Assembly: GCA_051294375.1 (NCBI GenBank)
Contig: CM119268.1
Location: forward strand, 17,486,502-17,550,501
DNA from: Paraspadella gotoi
Taxonomy: Eukaryota; Chaetognatha
Direction: 5' to 3'
Length of the DNA: 64,000 nucleotides
Shown: piece by piece, positions 34,840-46,621 of the stretch
How the letters are laid out: every line of letters begins with the position of its first letter
Position numbering within the stretch: the first letter of the stretch is position 1
Translations under genes and position numbers: made by a program
The notes under the pieces: generated by a model
Told to the model about the DNA's origin: nothing
What the model saw: only the letters and a program-made list of their open reading frames with translations
Databases searched by the model: none

Positions 34840-35715
34840 AGATGTATAAAGTAGAGGGGAAGAGGTGAGGATCCAGTGGGTAGGTAGGGAGATAAAAAGG
34901 AGGAGGGAAAGAATAAGTTAGGGAGGTGAAGGGGGTTCGACTGATATGACAATAGCGATACACAAGAAATAACAGTGTGACGGTAGAATCGATTAGAGTC
35001 TTTTTTCATGCACCTTGCCCAGAGTTGATTACCTCAGAGTCCCCTACTCCTCTCCCCTTGTAGTGACTGACGGAAAGAAAAAAAAGTAACCAATTACTCA
35101 ACGATTCCTCGAGACCGAAAAGCGATCGAGTATTAAGATATTTGATGTAGTCCATAAACATACGTTTCTCACGAAGATTATTATTCTTTAACTATTTTTA
35201 GCATTCCCAATAGTTCATGTGGTTAAAGTATGCCGTACTCCAACTCATTTTATAAGTTCTCAAAACTGATCACACTATATGCTACCGACAGGCAGTTCTA
35301 CTTCATTACCAGCTATGGAATCCCCAAAGTCCACCTTCCTTTTTGCTCATTCCTTCTTGTACTTCCTCCCTTATCTATCACTCTACCGGGGTTCTCCCGG
35401 GAATTGACAAAAGATGAAGGAAATGTATTCCGAACTTAAAGATCTGAGCTCTCTTCCACATAGACTTCTGATCAATGACGTGCACGCGGAGGAAAAAAGG
35501 GAATAAGCGAAACAGAGAACCACGCTATTTTTTCCGCGCGTGCTCTCACCCTCTCATTCTTCTCCCCATGCGGTATGCTCTGCTCTCTCCCTCGAGGATA
35601 TCCTTTCTTCTTCACATCCATCGATCTAATAGTTCTCTGCTCCCAATTCCCGGCGTCTTCGGGCCCACCGAAAAGTTCAGAAGTTTATGCGTAGGCAACA
35701 ATAGATATTAGCGAA
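34840..35715. other. Intergenic stretch, no supported gene
   Basis: Short frames on both strands with no splice or family signal; pyrimidine-rich around 35.3-35.65 kb. I see nothing further. Confidence 0.5.
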
Positions 35716-37599
35716 GGGTCATAATGAGAGGAACGCAAGGCAGTAGTGGGGATGAAGATTGGAAGTAAGAGAAGGAGAGGGAAGTGAATAAAAGAGTGAA
35801 AGGATAAAGAGAAGAGTGGAAGAAGGAAAAAAGTAAGAAAAATAAGGAAGGAAAAAAAGGAAACAGGAAGAAACAAAACAAATGATTGTGAGCGATGAAG
35901 TGAGGAAAGGCCGGAAGGGAGAGGGAGTGAGGTACCTGAGGGAAAAGATGGCAAGGCAGAAAAAGACAGAAAATGAAGTAAGTTGGTTGAAGAACCTCGC
36001 TAATACAACGCAACGAAAATATAATGAAAGATGACGGGAGGAGGGAGAGGACGAGAAAGATGGAGAGAGGTGAGATAACAGACAGCACAGTGGGAGGAGG
36101 TAAATAAGAGGTAGAGAAAAACAGAGAGTGAGGATAATAAATGGAGGGAGGAAGAAAGAGGAAGAAGGAAGAAGGATAAAAATGCCAGCGAAAAGGTATT
36201 AGAGAGAAAAAGCGATAAAAGATTAACGGAATATATGCAAATATATATATATATAATATTATAATATTGAATAATATATATAATACATTTTAGAAATAAC
36301 CAATGAAAAATTTAGGTCAAATTGCCTGAAAATAGCATGAGAAATATATAAATAGGCAAGAAAAGGGAGAGGTGAAAAAAAGAAGGCGGAGAATACGAAA
36401 GAAGAAAGAGAAGAGAGGGGGAGGGGGAGTAAGAAATGAGGGGGAAAACATATGAGAGGAAAAAAAAGGTTCGCATGCGAATAAATGCGCTTGTGGCTGC
36501 CAATGACGTCTTTGAGTCGTCGTCGTCGTTCGTCGTCCGCCGTTATCGCGTCCCGTTCTCTGGCTCGGTTTCGCGACGGCATCGGCAAATCCCCAGTTAT
36601 TGCGGTCGCGTATCGTCGTTTTCTCCTCGGTCCTCCTTTCGTAGTCCTTGTCGTTGTTGTCGTCGTCGTTCGTCGTAGTTGTCACTCTTTCATATTCATT
36701 AATAATGTTAAATATTTAATAAATGAGAATTGAGTTTTACCAGTACAGTTTACAATTTGTTATCATTATTATTTGAAGTCTGGACAATATATAGTACAAT
36801 ATACATTACATTATACAAAGTACAGTATCTTAATTAAACTCCGTCAGCTCCACAATCTCATCTCTCCCTCGAACGCGGGACCATGATGCCTCTTTCGAGA
36901 CGCAGCTACGAGTCGCCGACACTCTCGTCGTTATGGTCGCCGTCATTGTTTTGTTGTAGTTATCGTCGTCGCCTACATTCCGCGCACTTCCGGTGTTTTT
37001 CTTTCGCGCGCGCCGTCTTTAGCGTGCTCAGCCGTCGTCTGTCGTCGTCGTCGTCGTTGTTACCGATGCGGTTATCGTCGTCGTTTTCGTGTCCCTTTTT
37101 AACGTCGGCGTGTCGAATATGATATTGAGAGTTAAAATATGCATATAATGCTAAGTTTTTACGACGAATACATAAATTAATCAATTATTCGATTCAATAT
37201 CGGTTTTCGGTATTTATTTCTGGCTAAATCTAATTGTAAAACTTTTGGTATCTGATTAAATTTTAAAAAAATTCAGAATATTTTTTACAATTAACGTCTC
37301 GTTCGTCTCGTCATTTTTCATCATCGTCGTCGTTGTCGTTCGGTGGGTAAAGAAAAACCAGAAACATTTTAAGAGTCATCAAAGATCGAGAACCATTTCT
37401 AAGCTTCTCTCCTCGCCTCGCCTCCGCAGAATACGGAATTTCGCCGTCTTAAAAAAAAAAGGGAAGCGGTTTCGGAGACGTTAAAGCAACAAAAACGACA
37501 TCTGGAGGAGGTTTAATCGACGAGCTTTTTTTTTTTTAGAAAAGAAAAAAAAATATTGGGGAAAGGAAAATAAAAAGAAGGGAAAAGAAGAAGCGAGTA

Positions 37600-40130
37600 C
37601 GAGAGAAGGAAAAAGGAAAAGATTAAGAAAAATCATAGTCAAGACTAAGGAGAATTACTTATGAAGAGTAGAAAATAAACATATGATGGGTAAAGAAAAA
37701 ACTGAAAATGCGTCTCATAAGCTTTTTCGAATTACAATGAGCAACAAAGTTTGAGAGAAGGGACATAGTGGAGTGGGTGAGAATAAATAAAAATTAACCC
37801 ATGTCTCGCTTCTTATCATGTTTTCCAGTATTAAACGTAAATAAAATATATATGGAAGAAATACATCTTATGCCTACGACAAAAAAAAAATGTATATAAA
37901 AAGAGTTCTTGGTGTAGATTTCACGTTATTTCAAAAAGAATGGGCGAAAGAAAAAAAAAACGAAAAATAACAAAGTAAGTAATATTATATGATCAGTACA
38001 CTAACAAGAAGCAATTCTTATACAAACAAAATTAACCAATAAAGAAAAAACACTCGACACGCAAATAACAACAGACTCAAAATAAAAAAGAATGAATAAA
38101 AAAGGAAGAAAAAAAAACCAAGAAATACAAATTCTTTTTATTATTTTTTTTTCAAAAAAAGGAAATTACGAGAAAAAGAAAAAATAGAAATAGAGAAGAA
38201 AAAAAAAAAAAGTCGGTCCCGAATTACCTGATGGAAATATTTCGACAAAAACATCTATACGAAAAAGAATATATAGGGAACCTTTTCCGAAACACAAGGA
38301 CGGCGGAAAAAAAAAAGGGAGGGGAGAGCATGGGATCGAAGGAGGGACAGGGAGAGATGGGTTGGAAGAGAAGGAGGAAGTAGGCGAGAGGGGCAGAAGA
38401 AGAGGAGGAAAAGTAGAGAAGAAGAAATCAGGGTAATGGGGAGCAAAAATATAAAAACGTTGAATAGGTCATGAGTGGAAGTATAAAGATGGAAGAAGGA
38501 AATAGTTAGAAAGAATGGTAAAAAAAGAAAAAAAAAGATTGTTCAAAAAAAATGGACGTGTAGTTGAAGGGTTAAGGGGAGGGAGGAGAAAGGCCCTCCG
38601 TAGGGGGGAGCATTAGGGCGATTTCTTTGAAAACAACGAGAGATTTTGGAAAAGGGGGATAAGGGGTCTTAATTGAAGGAGCGAAGGAAGCGGAAAGAAG
38701 TACCTTTCTGGTAGGAAAAGGGAGCAAGGACGGGAGTTTAGGGACCACATTGCACCAATAGAGTTGATAAACACAATAAACAATCAAAGGATGAGCTAGA
38801 ACTAGAAAGGACGAGAGGGGGTATAGAGTGAGTGCGGGGAAAACAGAGAGACGACTTGCACGTTAAATTGAGAATTTTTGGGGTGTGATACGAACTGTAG
38901 CAAAAGATTGGGGAAAAGAAGAAGAAGATTAAGGAAGTATTGGGCGCCGCGGTGGGGGGATCATAGTCGGATTGGTCGTTTAACGCAGTACATGCTGCAC
39001 ATACTGTCCCCATATTTTTTAGCAGGATTCAGAGCTTGTTTTTACAGTAAACTTTAGAGTGATCTTGTAAGGGATCTAAAAGTAGAAAAGATTCAATTCT
39101 ATTGAAGATTTTCTTAAGAAAGAACAGCAGAAAATAAGATGGATGCGGTAAAAGTTAACTTCTCGCTCCGGCGCAGAGGAGCGAACGCAAGACTGATGAG
39201 GTATTAAGCGCACAAAGTCGGGGCGTATTGAATGGCGCCATCGTCCGAGGGTCGACCAGGTTTGATTTTGTGCGCCAGGGAAGACAGTTGACCCATAACA
39301 GAAATAGGAATGCTGGAAACTTCCGGGCAATTTCGCCCTTGGGAACAATATTTCAAAATGAAAAAAAAAAAAGGTGCGCTGAGTGTTTAGTAAACAGCCG
39401 ACGAAACGGCCCGCCCCCAAAACTAGTGATCCCATTGAAATTCGATCGAAAGAATAGGAATGAGAGAAGAGAAGAGAGAGAAGAGGAGGGAGAAGATGGA
39501 GAGCAAGAGGGTGATGAAAATGTTAGACTTTGAGAGAGTGATGACGTTAAAGTGAGTCAAGAGTATGAGATAAAGTAAGAAAGAAAAAGTGGATGAGAGA
39601 GAGGTGTGTGAGATTATTTGTTGAGATATTATAAAAATAGTTTGTAGACTGACTCGAGATTAGAGAAGAGAAAGAGAGAGAATGGAAACAATAGTAGTGT
39701 GTAGATGAGAAGAGAAGTAAACGTGTTTCGACCCTCTTATTTGCTTGTCGCCGATGTGCCCCGACCCTAAGTCGAGGAGGTCGCACTTCCGGTTCATGAA
39801 TGCTCGATTGAGTATCCCTACACGTCACACGACGAGAGCGACCAAATTGAGATTTGACGATTCGTATTTTTTCGGTGACGTATGAGAGATGATATATTAT
39901 TGGTATTTAGAGAGATTGAGTTTTGGAGATTCGAGGATCGATGAGGATCTCGTGTACTTCTTTCGATTGTTTGTCTCATGATATGAGATACTCTCTTCGT
40001 AATGACTAAGACTGTTGTATGTGTAGGCGAATGATATTCTGATGATGCATGATACTGAGAATAATTACTTTTGACGTACTTTGTTGAGATACAAAACTAC
40101 GTACACGAGTCCAACTTTTTCTCCACATTG
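37600..40130. other. Low-accuracy, expanded version of copy A 25.06-26.14 kb
   Basis: Recognisable islands (AAAAAACACTCGACACGC, GGCGCCATCGTCC, CACTTCCGGTTCATGAATG) appear in the same order as in copy A but spaced out by A-rich filler and base errors. No genes are supported. Confidence 0.7.
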
Positions 40131-40451
40131 AGATGATATTTAAAAATAACCGGAAACTAGAGAGAGAGAGAGAGAAAGAGAGATTTGTTCAAAATAACGT
40201 AACGAGCAACTTTTCACTGAGGGGAACTATTGGGGCAAAAGGCATAAGTATAATGGCTAAACCCTTGGAGAATAAATACCAATATGATAGTATAAATATT
40301 TAATTGATTTCTGCATTTTGGGTATTGAAATGTTAAAAATTAATATTTCAAATGAATTAGAGTTGAGAAGAGAAAATTTATTGGAGCCAAAAGAAAAAGA
40401 GAAGTCTCGGATATTTTTTTTCGAAATTGGTTATCAGATTAATCGAGATCG

Positions 40452-40536
<85 letters not shown>

Positions 40537-40855
40537 ATTTCGAAATCCATTGTATGCAAATGTGGTTTTAACGTCGTGAGGCTTCACGCAGAAGCTTCTT
40601 CGGCATCGAAGTGAAGCCTGAGAGTGAGAGGGATGAGAAACTAGAGGCAAGGAATAAGGGTTGGGAGAGAAAGGGGGTGAATGAAAAAGTGAGGAGGTGA
40701 GTATCAAAAAGGGGGACAGGGGGGAGAGAAAGAAAATCCTTCAGGGTGAGGAAAAACGAGAAGCGACGATCCGACGATTTCAGCGTCACCATCTCCTCGC
40801 CTCATTTGCATATTTGGGGTCGCCAAGATCTTTTTCTCTTTCTCCAGAGAGTGAA

Positions 40856-40910
<55 letters not shown>

Positions 40911-41558
40911 AGATTCTATTCTCTATCTCCTCCCACGATTTGCATGTGAGTCAGAAGAGGATTCGAAGCAGCTTCTTTCTCTTAAAAATCTTCATCTTGA
41001 GGATTTTCACAGAGAACGAGTGAGAGACCGAGAGAAAGAAAGAAAGACAAAAAAATCGTCCCAGGATTTTTTAGTGGAGGAAAATTTTTTTTTTTTCGGT
41101 TTATTTTTTTCATTTAACTTTCTAATCTTTTTTCGTCTTTCTTTCTTTCTTTTTTTCTTTCTTTTCTTTCTTTCTTTCTTTCTTTCTTTCTCTTTCTTTC
41201 TTTCTTTTCTCTTCTTTCTTTCTTTCTTTCTTTCTTCCATAGTTTTTTTTATATTTTAGCCTTTCCTTTCTTTTCTCCCTTTTTTTCCCTCGTCTTTCCT
41301 GAAGTCTTCTTTCGAAAACCCTTTGGGAATTTGAGAGGTCCCGCTTCTCAAACTATTTTTTTTTCTCCCCCATATTTTTTTTTTTGTCTGAGACTTTTTT
41401 TGTCTTTGGGAAATTCCATCGCAAGAGTCGTTCCGTTGTTCTCGTTGTTGCTGCACTTGCTGCACTTGCTGCACTTGCCCTCGCCTCGACTTGTCCGGCC
41501 TGGTCGTTATCCTCCTTTAATCTTTCTATAAATAAAAGAGGCCTGTGAGAATAAGAAT

Positions 41559-41875
41559 AAAAATTAAATAATTACCTTCTAAATTATTTACTTATCCTAT
41601 AAACTCTATTACACTTTTTTCTTTTATTTTTTCATTTTATTTTATTTTTCATTTGGCGAGGGTACAATTAACTGGAAAGCAGAATGAAACTTACTCAACC
41701 ACAGAATAAAGACAATACTAGAAAATTCTGTGGTTGAGTAAGTTTCATTCTGCTTTCCAGTTAATTGTACCCTCGCCAAATGAAAAATAAAATAAAATGA
41801 AAAAATAAAAGAAAAAAGTGTAATGGAGTTTATAGGAAAAGTAAATAATTTAGAAGGTAATTATTTAATTTTTTT
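41559..41875. repeat. Near-perfect fold-back element (copy B)
   Basis: Arms 41,559-41,707 and 41,724-41,875. Identical in plan to the element at 27,625-27,941. Where copy A pairs CACAGATT with AATCTGTG, this copy pairs CACAGAAT with ATTCTGTG, so pairing is kept. Confidence 0.85.
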
Positions 41876-42010
41876 AAATACCTAGATGCTTTTGCTTTTG
41901 TTCTTCATGTACTTTAAACAAGAGAGCTTAATCTATATTTTCTTTTTATGCTTATGTTTTCAAAATTACCACTAAAATGATTTTTTCTTTGTCTCTTTCT
42001 ATCTTTCTTT

Positions 42011-42072
<62 letters not shown>

Positions 42073-42385
42073 AACGTAACCTTTTTTTACTATTATTCGG
42101 CCACTATCTGTTGTCCAAGTTAACTTAATTATTTCGGTTTATCTTTTTCACTCGCAAATGCTCTCAGACTGACGGGTGCTTAAACTAATAATTTAGCTTT
42201 ATGACTATTGTTAAGGTAATGAATTTAGAGAAAAAGTAAAAATAAGGTCACACATCCCGCCGAGATAGCCAGGAATTTAGCTCTTTCATCCATTATTGTC
42301 CCATTTTAGTTTCTTACTCCCGGAATTTATTTTTAAACTTATTATTTAATCTGTCAACAACTATCTATCCCTAATCTCTTACTCT

Positions 42386-42525
42386 AACATACTCCTTTAC
42401 CCTAACCCTACCCGCTAATCTTTTAACCTAACCCCTAATCTTAAAACTATATCCCTTACCCTAATCCCTAACCAAATCGCTAACCAAATCCCTAACCCTT
42501 ATCCTTAAACGAATCCCTAACCCTA
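42386..42525. repeat. Degenerate telomere-like (CCCTAA)n tract, copy B
   Basis: Same tract as 28,466-28,605, starting about 410 bp upstream of the intact sulfotransferase start codon. Confidence 0.65.
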
Positions 42526-42797
42526 ACTTTTAACCGTATCTTTAAGAAGAAATGTGGCGCTCTGGGACAAAAAGGCCAAGAGGGCTTATATTAGAAAGTT
42601 AAAATTAACTTTACTACAGCCACGACCAATAATTCATTCGCTAATAAACGATAATTCGTCAAGAACGGTTGATTCTCCTGTCCGCGCATCAAACGAACTA
42701 CTTTCTCCCGTTTCGCTCCAATTGTTTTTTCCAAGTTTGTTTTTTTCTTTTTAACCGGCGAAACTGGAAACGAAAATCCCGGCGATTTTCCGCGAAA

Positions 42798-45700
42798 ATG
42801 TCTCCGTCGTGGGAGGCCGCTGTTCTTTTGTTGGTTCACCTCGCGTTTTACCTTCCGCTTCGTCAATTTCTGCGCTTCGTCCGATTCGTCGCGGACTTCG
42901 GGAAAAGTCATCCAAGGAACAACAACGACGACAACAACAATGCCGACCAAAGCGTCCAAGTTCGTCGCGTGGTGTGGTTGCGCACGTTGCGCGCGAAGGC
43001 TTTGCACACGATGCAGTCGAGTTGCTACGTGGGCGGTGGGCGTGCCAACATATTTATGTACGCGATGGAGGACCCGTGCGCTCATTTGCATCACGTGTCA
43101 CCGGCTGGATTGGAATTTGTGCGGACAAAAAAGGGTCAGTAGTAGTTTTCCTAATGGATGTATTTATATATATTTATGATTGTGAGTCAGATTTCCAGAA
43201 CATTATTTAATATATTTTTTTATTTTACATTCAGTTTTATAAAATGAATAAAAGTATCAACCAAACCAAACTAACTCTCGGGTCGCCGAAATTTCTAGAG
43301 CTAAAATTCCTAAGATAATCTCATCACTTTATTTTCGCCGGTTCAGCCAATTACTTTTGCTCGAACCATTTTAAAAACTGACATCAATTTTGTGACCCAC
43401 CCACTGAGCCATATCGAATGTAACGATATAAGTATATTACTCAGAAACTCCCAAACAAATCATAAAGTACGTATACGACGTATACGTTATTTGATCCCAA
43501 AATTATATGACGTATATTACATGTTTGGAGAATTGTCTTTCTTTACTTATATTACGTAAATTTTTATGTATGCTCGTTTTATTTATGTATGTATGTTATT
43601 TAATATTATATATTATGTATTATGGTGGACTAAAATCCACCAACCGTTCATCAGCGGCCATTGGTGCCGGAGGCAAGCCATTCGCCTCCCAACCCAAAGG
43701 TCCGTGGTTCTAGCCCGGTGGTCGTCTGGCAGTTAAGAGGGACGGGGCGCTTAACCCGCCTGTAACATGGTGTTACAGCCTGATCCGAAGCTCAGGGACT
43801 GCTTATATTGAACGGTTCTGTCATTAACACATATCAATAATTACTGTCTCTTCAGTATGAATGATGAATTAAAAATGTTGTGTATTATGTATGTAATATG
43901 TATTATACATATATTCTTAAAATAACCTTACCATATCAACTGATGCCCATTTTTCGCCAACCCCCACTCCATCTTCAGACGTCAACGTGTACGCTTCCTC
44001 TGTGGCGGGGTTCGCCTTTCTAGGAGTTCCCCAATTCGCTCAGGATTTCATCGTCGTCTCCTCGAAGGAATTTGAAAAAATTGTGGAGGAGAAAATGAGA
44101 AGGATGAGGGCGGAGGCGAAGCAGGCAGAAGCGAAGGAGTTGGAAGCGGAGGCGAAAGCGGAGGCGAAAGCGGAGGCAGAGGCGAAAGAGGCGATAGAGG
44201 ACAAGGAAGCGGCGTCAGCGTTCGACCTTACCCACGCCCATCGCCGCGAGAAGCGAGCCATAATCGTGGCATCCCACCCGCGATGCGGTGGATCCTTTCT
44301 TTCGCGTCTCTTTGAGGAGTTCCCCGACGCCGTCGTCATCAACGAACCGCAGCCGCTCGCCAACTGGGCGCTGATTAAGGCGAATGCCGTCGCCGACACT
44401 GCCAACGCGGCGTCGGCGGTGGAGAATGTTCCCCTGTTGCGTCACATCCTCTTCGCCGTCTGCCGGCCTCTCTACGCGACTCCGGGGATCAACGTCATTG
44501 TCGTTAAAATCCCTGCCTTCGTTCCTTGGATGCTTAAGGTGCATGTCGTTGCATAGACATTAGACAATATGATAAATTGTTTAATTTAATTTGAAATTTT
44601 ACAAATGTCCAAGCATATGTCACTAAATACTACTGATAAGGCCGATGTACAAACTGTAATCAGCAATTTATACAGCTGACACTGGACGTATGAAACAGAA
44701 TTATTGGAATTATAAACTGTCGAGACATATGTACATTATCAATTTGAAAAATCATTATAAAATGACCAATTAATTCAATAAATAAGCTACGAATCTTACT
44801 GACTTTCGAAAAGTTATGGTAGGCTAAGACTTTCGTACAAGAATAAAAAAGCCTGAAATCTTTTAATCAATAATAATCAAAGTATCTGGCTCTTTTATCT
44901 ATGAATTTGTAAAAAGTTTCGATATATTGTGTCATTTCTATAAAAAGGACGAATTTCTATGTCACCACCACCACAACCATAACCACAACTCCATCTTTCG
45001 TCCACAGGACCTCATCGACGTCGCCCCTTTAATGCCATTCGACGTTCGCTTCATCTTCATGCACCGGCGACCCTTGCCGGCGCTGAGGTCCTGGCTAAGA
45101 CTCGTCACCGGTTTCGCCGCCGACGCGGAGGGCTTGCTCGGCCGGCTGCCGGTGCTGCGTCGGCGATGGCCCGATTTCATGGTCGGCGCTAACGGAGCCA
45201 CGTGGCCGAATGTATTCCTCGAGGCTTTGAAGAAGTTCGTGGGGGAAATGGAGGAAGAAGAGAAAGGGGAGGAAGAGGAAAAAGGGAGGGAGGAAGAGGA
45301 AACAGGGAGGGAGGAAGAGGAAATAGGGAGGGAGGAAGAGGAAAATGGGAGGGAGGAAGAGGAAAAAGGGAGGGAGGAAGAGAGGGAGGAGATAGAGAAA
45401 AAAGAAATTGATTTAGAGAAAGAGGAAGGAGAAGAGGGAAGGGAGGGAGATGAGAGGAGTGAGGAACTTGAGGGCGAAGCTCAGAAAAAGGAGAAAAATA
45501 TTGAGACCGAACGAGAGAATAAGAAGGAAAGTAAAGAGATAAACTCCAATCGAGACGAGTGGACCAGTCGCTGGAGTTGGATGGAAAATTTGAATTACTC
45601 CAATGACAAGCGGCTCTTCACCCTCGACGAAAAACAGGACGACGACGACGACGACAAAGACGACGAAAAGCGGATGATCGAAGTTGGCTCTACCTCTCTC

Positions 45701-46066
45701 CTCTCTCACTTCGTCGGCTACTGGCTGACGCCCGTGTTGGTGGCGCGGAGAATCCTCGAAGATCCCGTCCGGAGAGAGAAGGTACTGCCGATTCTCTACG
45801 AGGATCTCATGCAGGATCCGAATATTTGGGATGAGACGATCCTTCCTTTTTGCGGGATCAAAAAGAGGACGACGACGAAGACGACGACGACGACATCATC
45901 GCGATATCTCGATTCTCAAAGGAAGAGCCCCTTCTCTCAGCGACGTCTGCGGCGCCACCGCGCGGAATTTTCGGCAGCTGAAGTGGAGCGACTCGACGCC
46001 GTCTTGAGGGACGCCGGTCTGGCGGCGTCGTTGGCAGAGTTCGATGGAATCGGAAAGAAAAAATAA
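42798..46066 (+). CDS. Membrane-anchored sulfotransferase-like protein with acidic insert
   Basis: Three exons, 42,798-43,134, 43,979-44,538 and 45,008-46,066, give 651 aa; all junctions are GT-AG and phases agree. Residues about 7-28 are a hydrophobic signal anchor near the N-terminus, as in Golgi type II enzymes. An alanine/glutamate coiled coil lies at about 146-190. SHPRCGGSFLSRL at 211-223 matches the PAPS 5'-phosphosulfate loop. VRFIFMHRRPLPALRSW, with R319 and S327, matches the 3'-phosphate-binding motif. ILYEDLMQDPN near 570 fits the C-terminal part of the fold. Family knowledge: such enzymes transfer sulfate from PAPS to glycans or other acceptors; the substrate here is unknown. Unusual is a run of about 95 acidic residues (about 380-475), partly an REEEExG 7-residue repeat, inserted inside the catalytic domain. 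An in-frame upstream ATG at 42,669 exists; I prefer 42,798 for its A at -3 and the anchor directly behind it. Confidence 0.8.
43625..43875 (+). mobile_element. Probable tRNA-derived SINE in sulfotransferase intron 1
   Basis: Starts near GGTGGACTAAAATCC. It contains an A-box-like TTGGTGCCGGAGG, an anticodon-arm-like GGAGGC..GCCTCC stem and a T-arm-like CCGTGGTTCTAGCCCGG with a B-box, at tRNA-like spacing. Flanking TATTATGTATTAT and GTATTATGTATG look like a target duplication. Copy A lacks it and has unrelated sequence at the same place. Confidence 0.55.
44755..44905 (-). repeat. Dispersed repeat R1, strongly diverged
   Basis: Same insertion as 30,686-30,850, in sulfotransferase intron 2. Confidence 0.6.
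45246..45399 (+). repeat. 21-bp coding minisatellite (REEEExG)
   Basis: About six units of a GA-rich 21-bp repeat inside the last sulfotransferase exon; the sixth residue of each unit varies (K, T, I, N). The unit length is a multiple of three, so number changes keep the frame. The copy A version is shorter and frameshifted. Confidence 0.85.
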
Positions 46067-46088
46067 TGAGGAAATACATATATTTGGC

Positions 46089-46094
46089 AATAAA
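46089..46094 (+). terminator. Polyadenylation signal of the sulfotransferase gene
   Basis: AATAAA 23 nt after the stop codon. Confidence 0.6.
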
Positions 46095-46621
46095 GTAGAT
46101 GTATTGTTTGTGCATGGATACCTGTAAAATACTCATTAAAAAAGGCGATTCTGTGGATGAAACCTTTTTGGGGACACAACCAAAGAAATATTTGGAATAT
46201 GAATAATCTTATACTAATAATAAATTTAGAAATTAAATTTGGCGAATAAAAAAGGCGTAGCATTAAATGAATAAAATAGCTAATTGCTCTTTGCTTTGAA
46301 AATATTTTTTGTTTTACTTACTTCCAGGCCCCAATGTTGGCTAACTAACTAACTAACTAACCTGCTTTTCCTTTTTCTAAATGCTGTGACTATGAGCCCC
46401 TATGCTTTGATAAAAAAAATATAATGACGAACGTGATGACACTTTTAAATTCTTTGAATTATTATAAAATTAATTATGTCTCACATCGGAGTAATATAAT
46501 CAATTTTCTTCTTTGAAAAAAAAGAAATGAGTACGATTCATGTTTCCCAAACCTTGGTTTACCGAAAACATGAAACTTTAGAGAAAAATAATACATTTCT
46601 TTCAACCAAAGGAAAGTGTAA
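46095..46621. other. Intergenic region between convergent genes
   Basis: About 530 bp between the sulfotransferase and the minus-strand kinase. AT-rich, with a short (CTAA)5 run at 46,341-46,361. No gene seen. Confidence 0.6.

Larger units (their letters stand above)
35720..45603. repeat. Direct duplication, copy B
   Basis: Counterpart of 23,290-31,493. The stretch at about 37.6-40.13 kb is twice as long as its copy A equivalent and reads like a very noisy version of it, with homopolymer insertions. From about 40.14 kb onward the match is good, and the sulfotransferase gene is intact here. Confidence 0.85.

Noticed and set aside
42669-42798. Upstream in-frame start for the sulfotransferase
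   Set aside because: Would put about 43 residues before the signal anchor; the ATG at 42,798 has the better context and sits directly before the hydrophobic segment.
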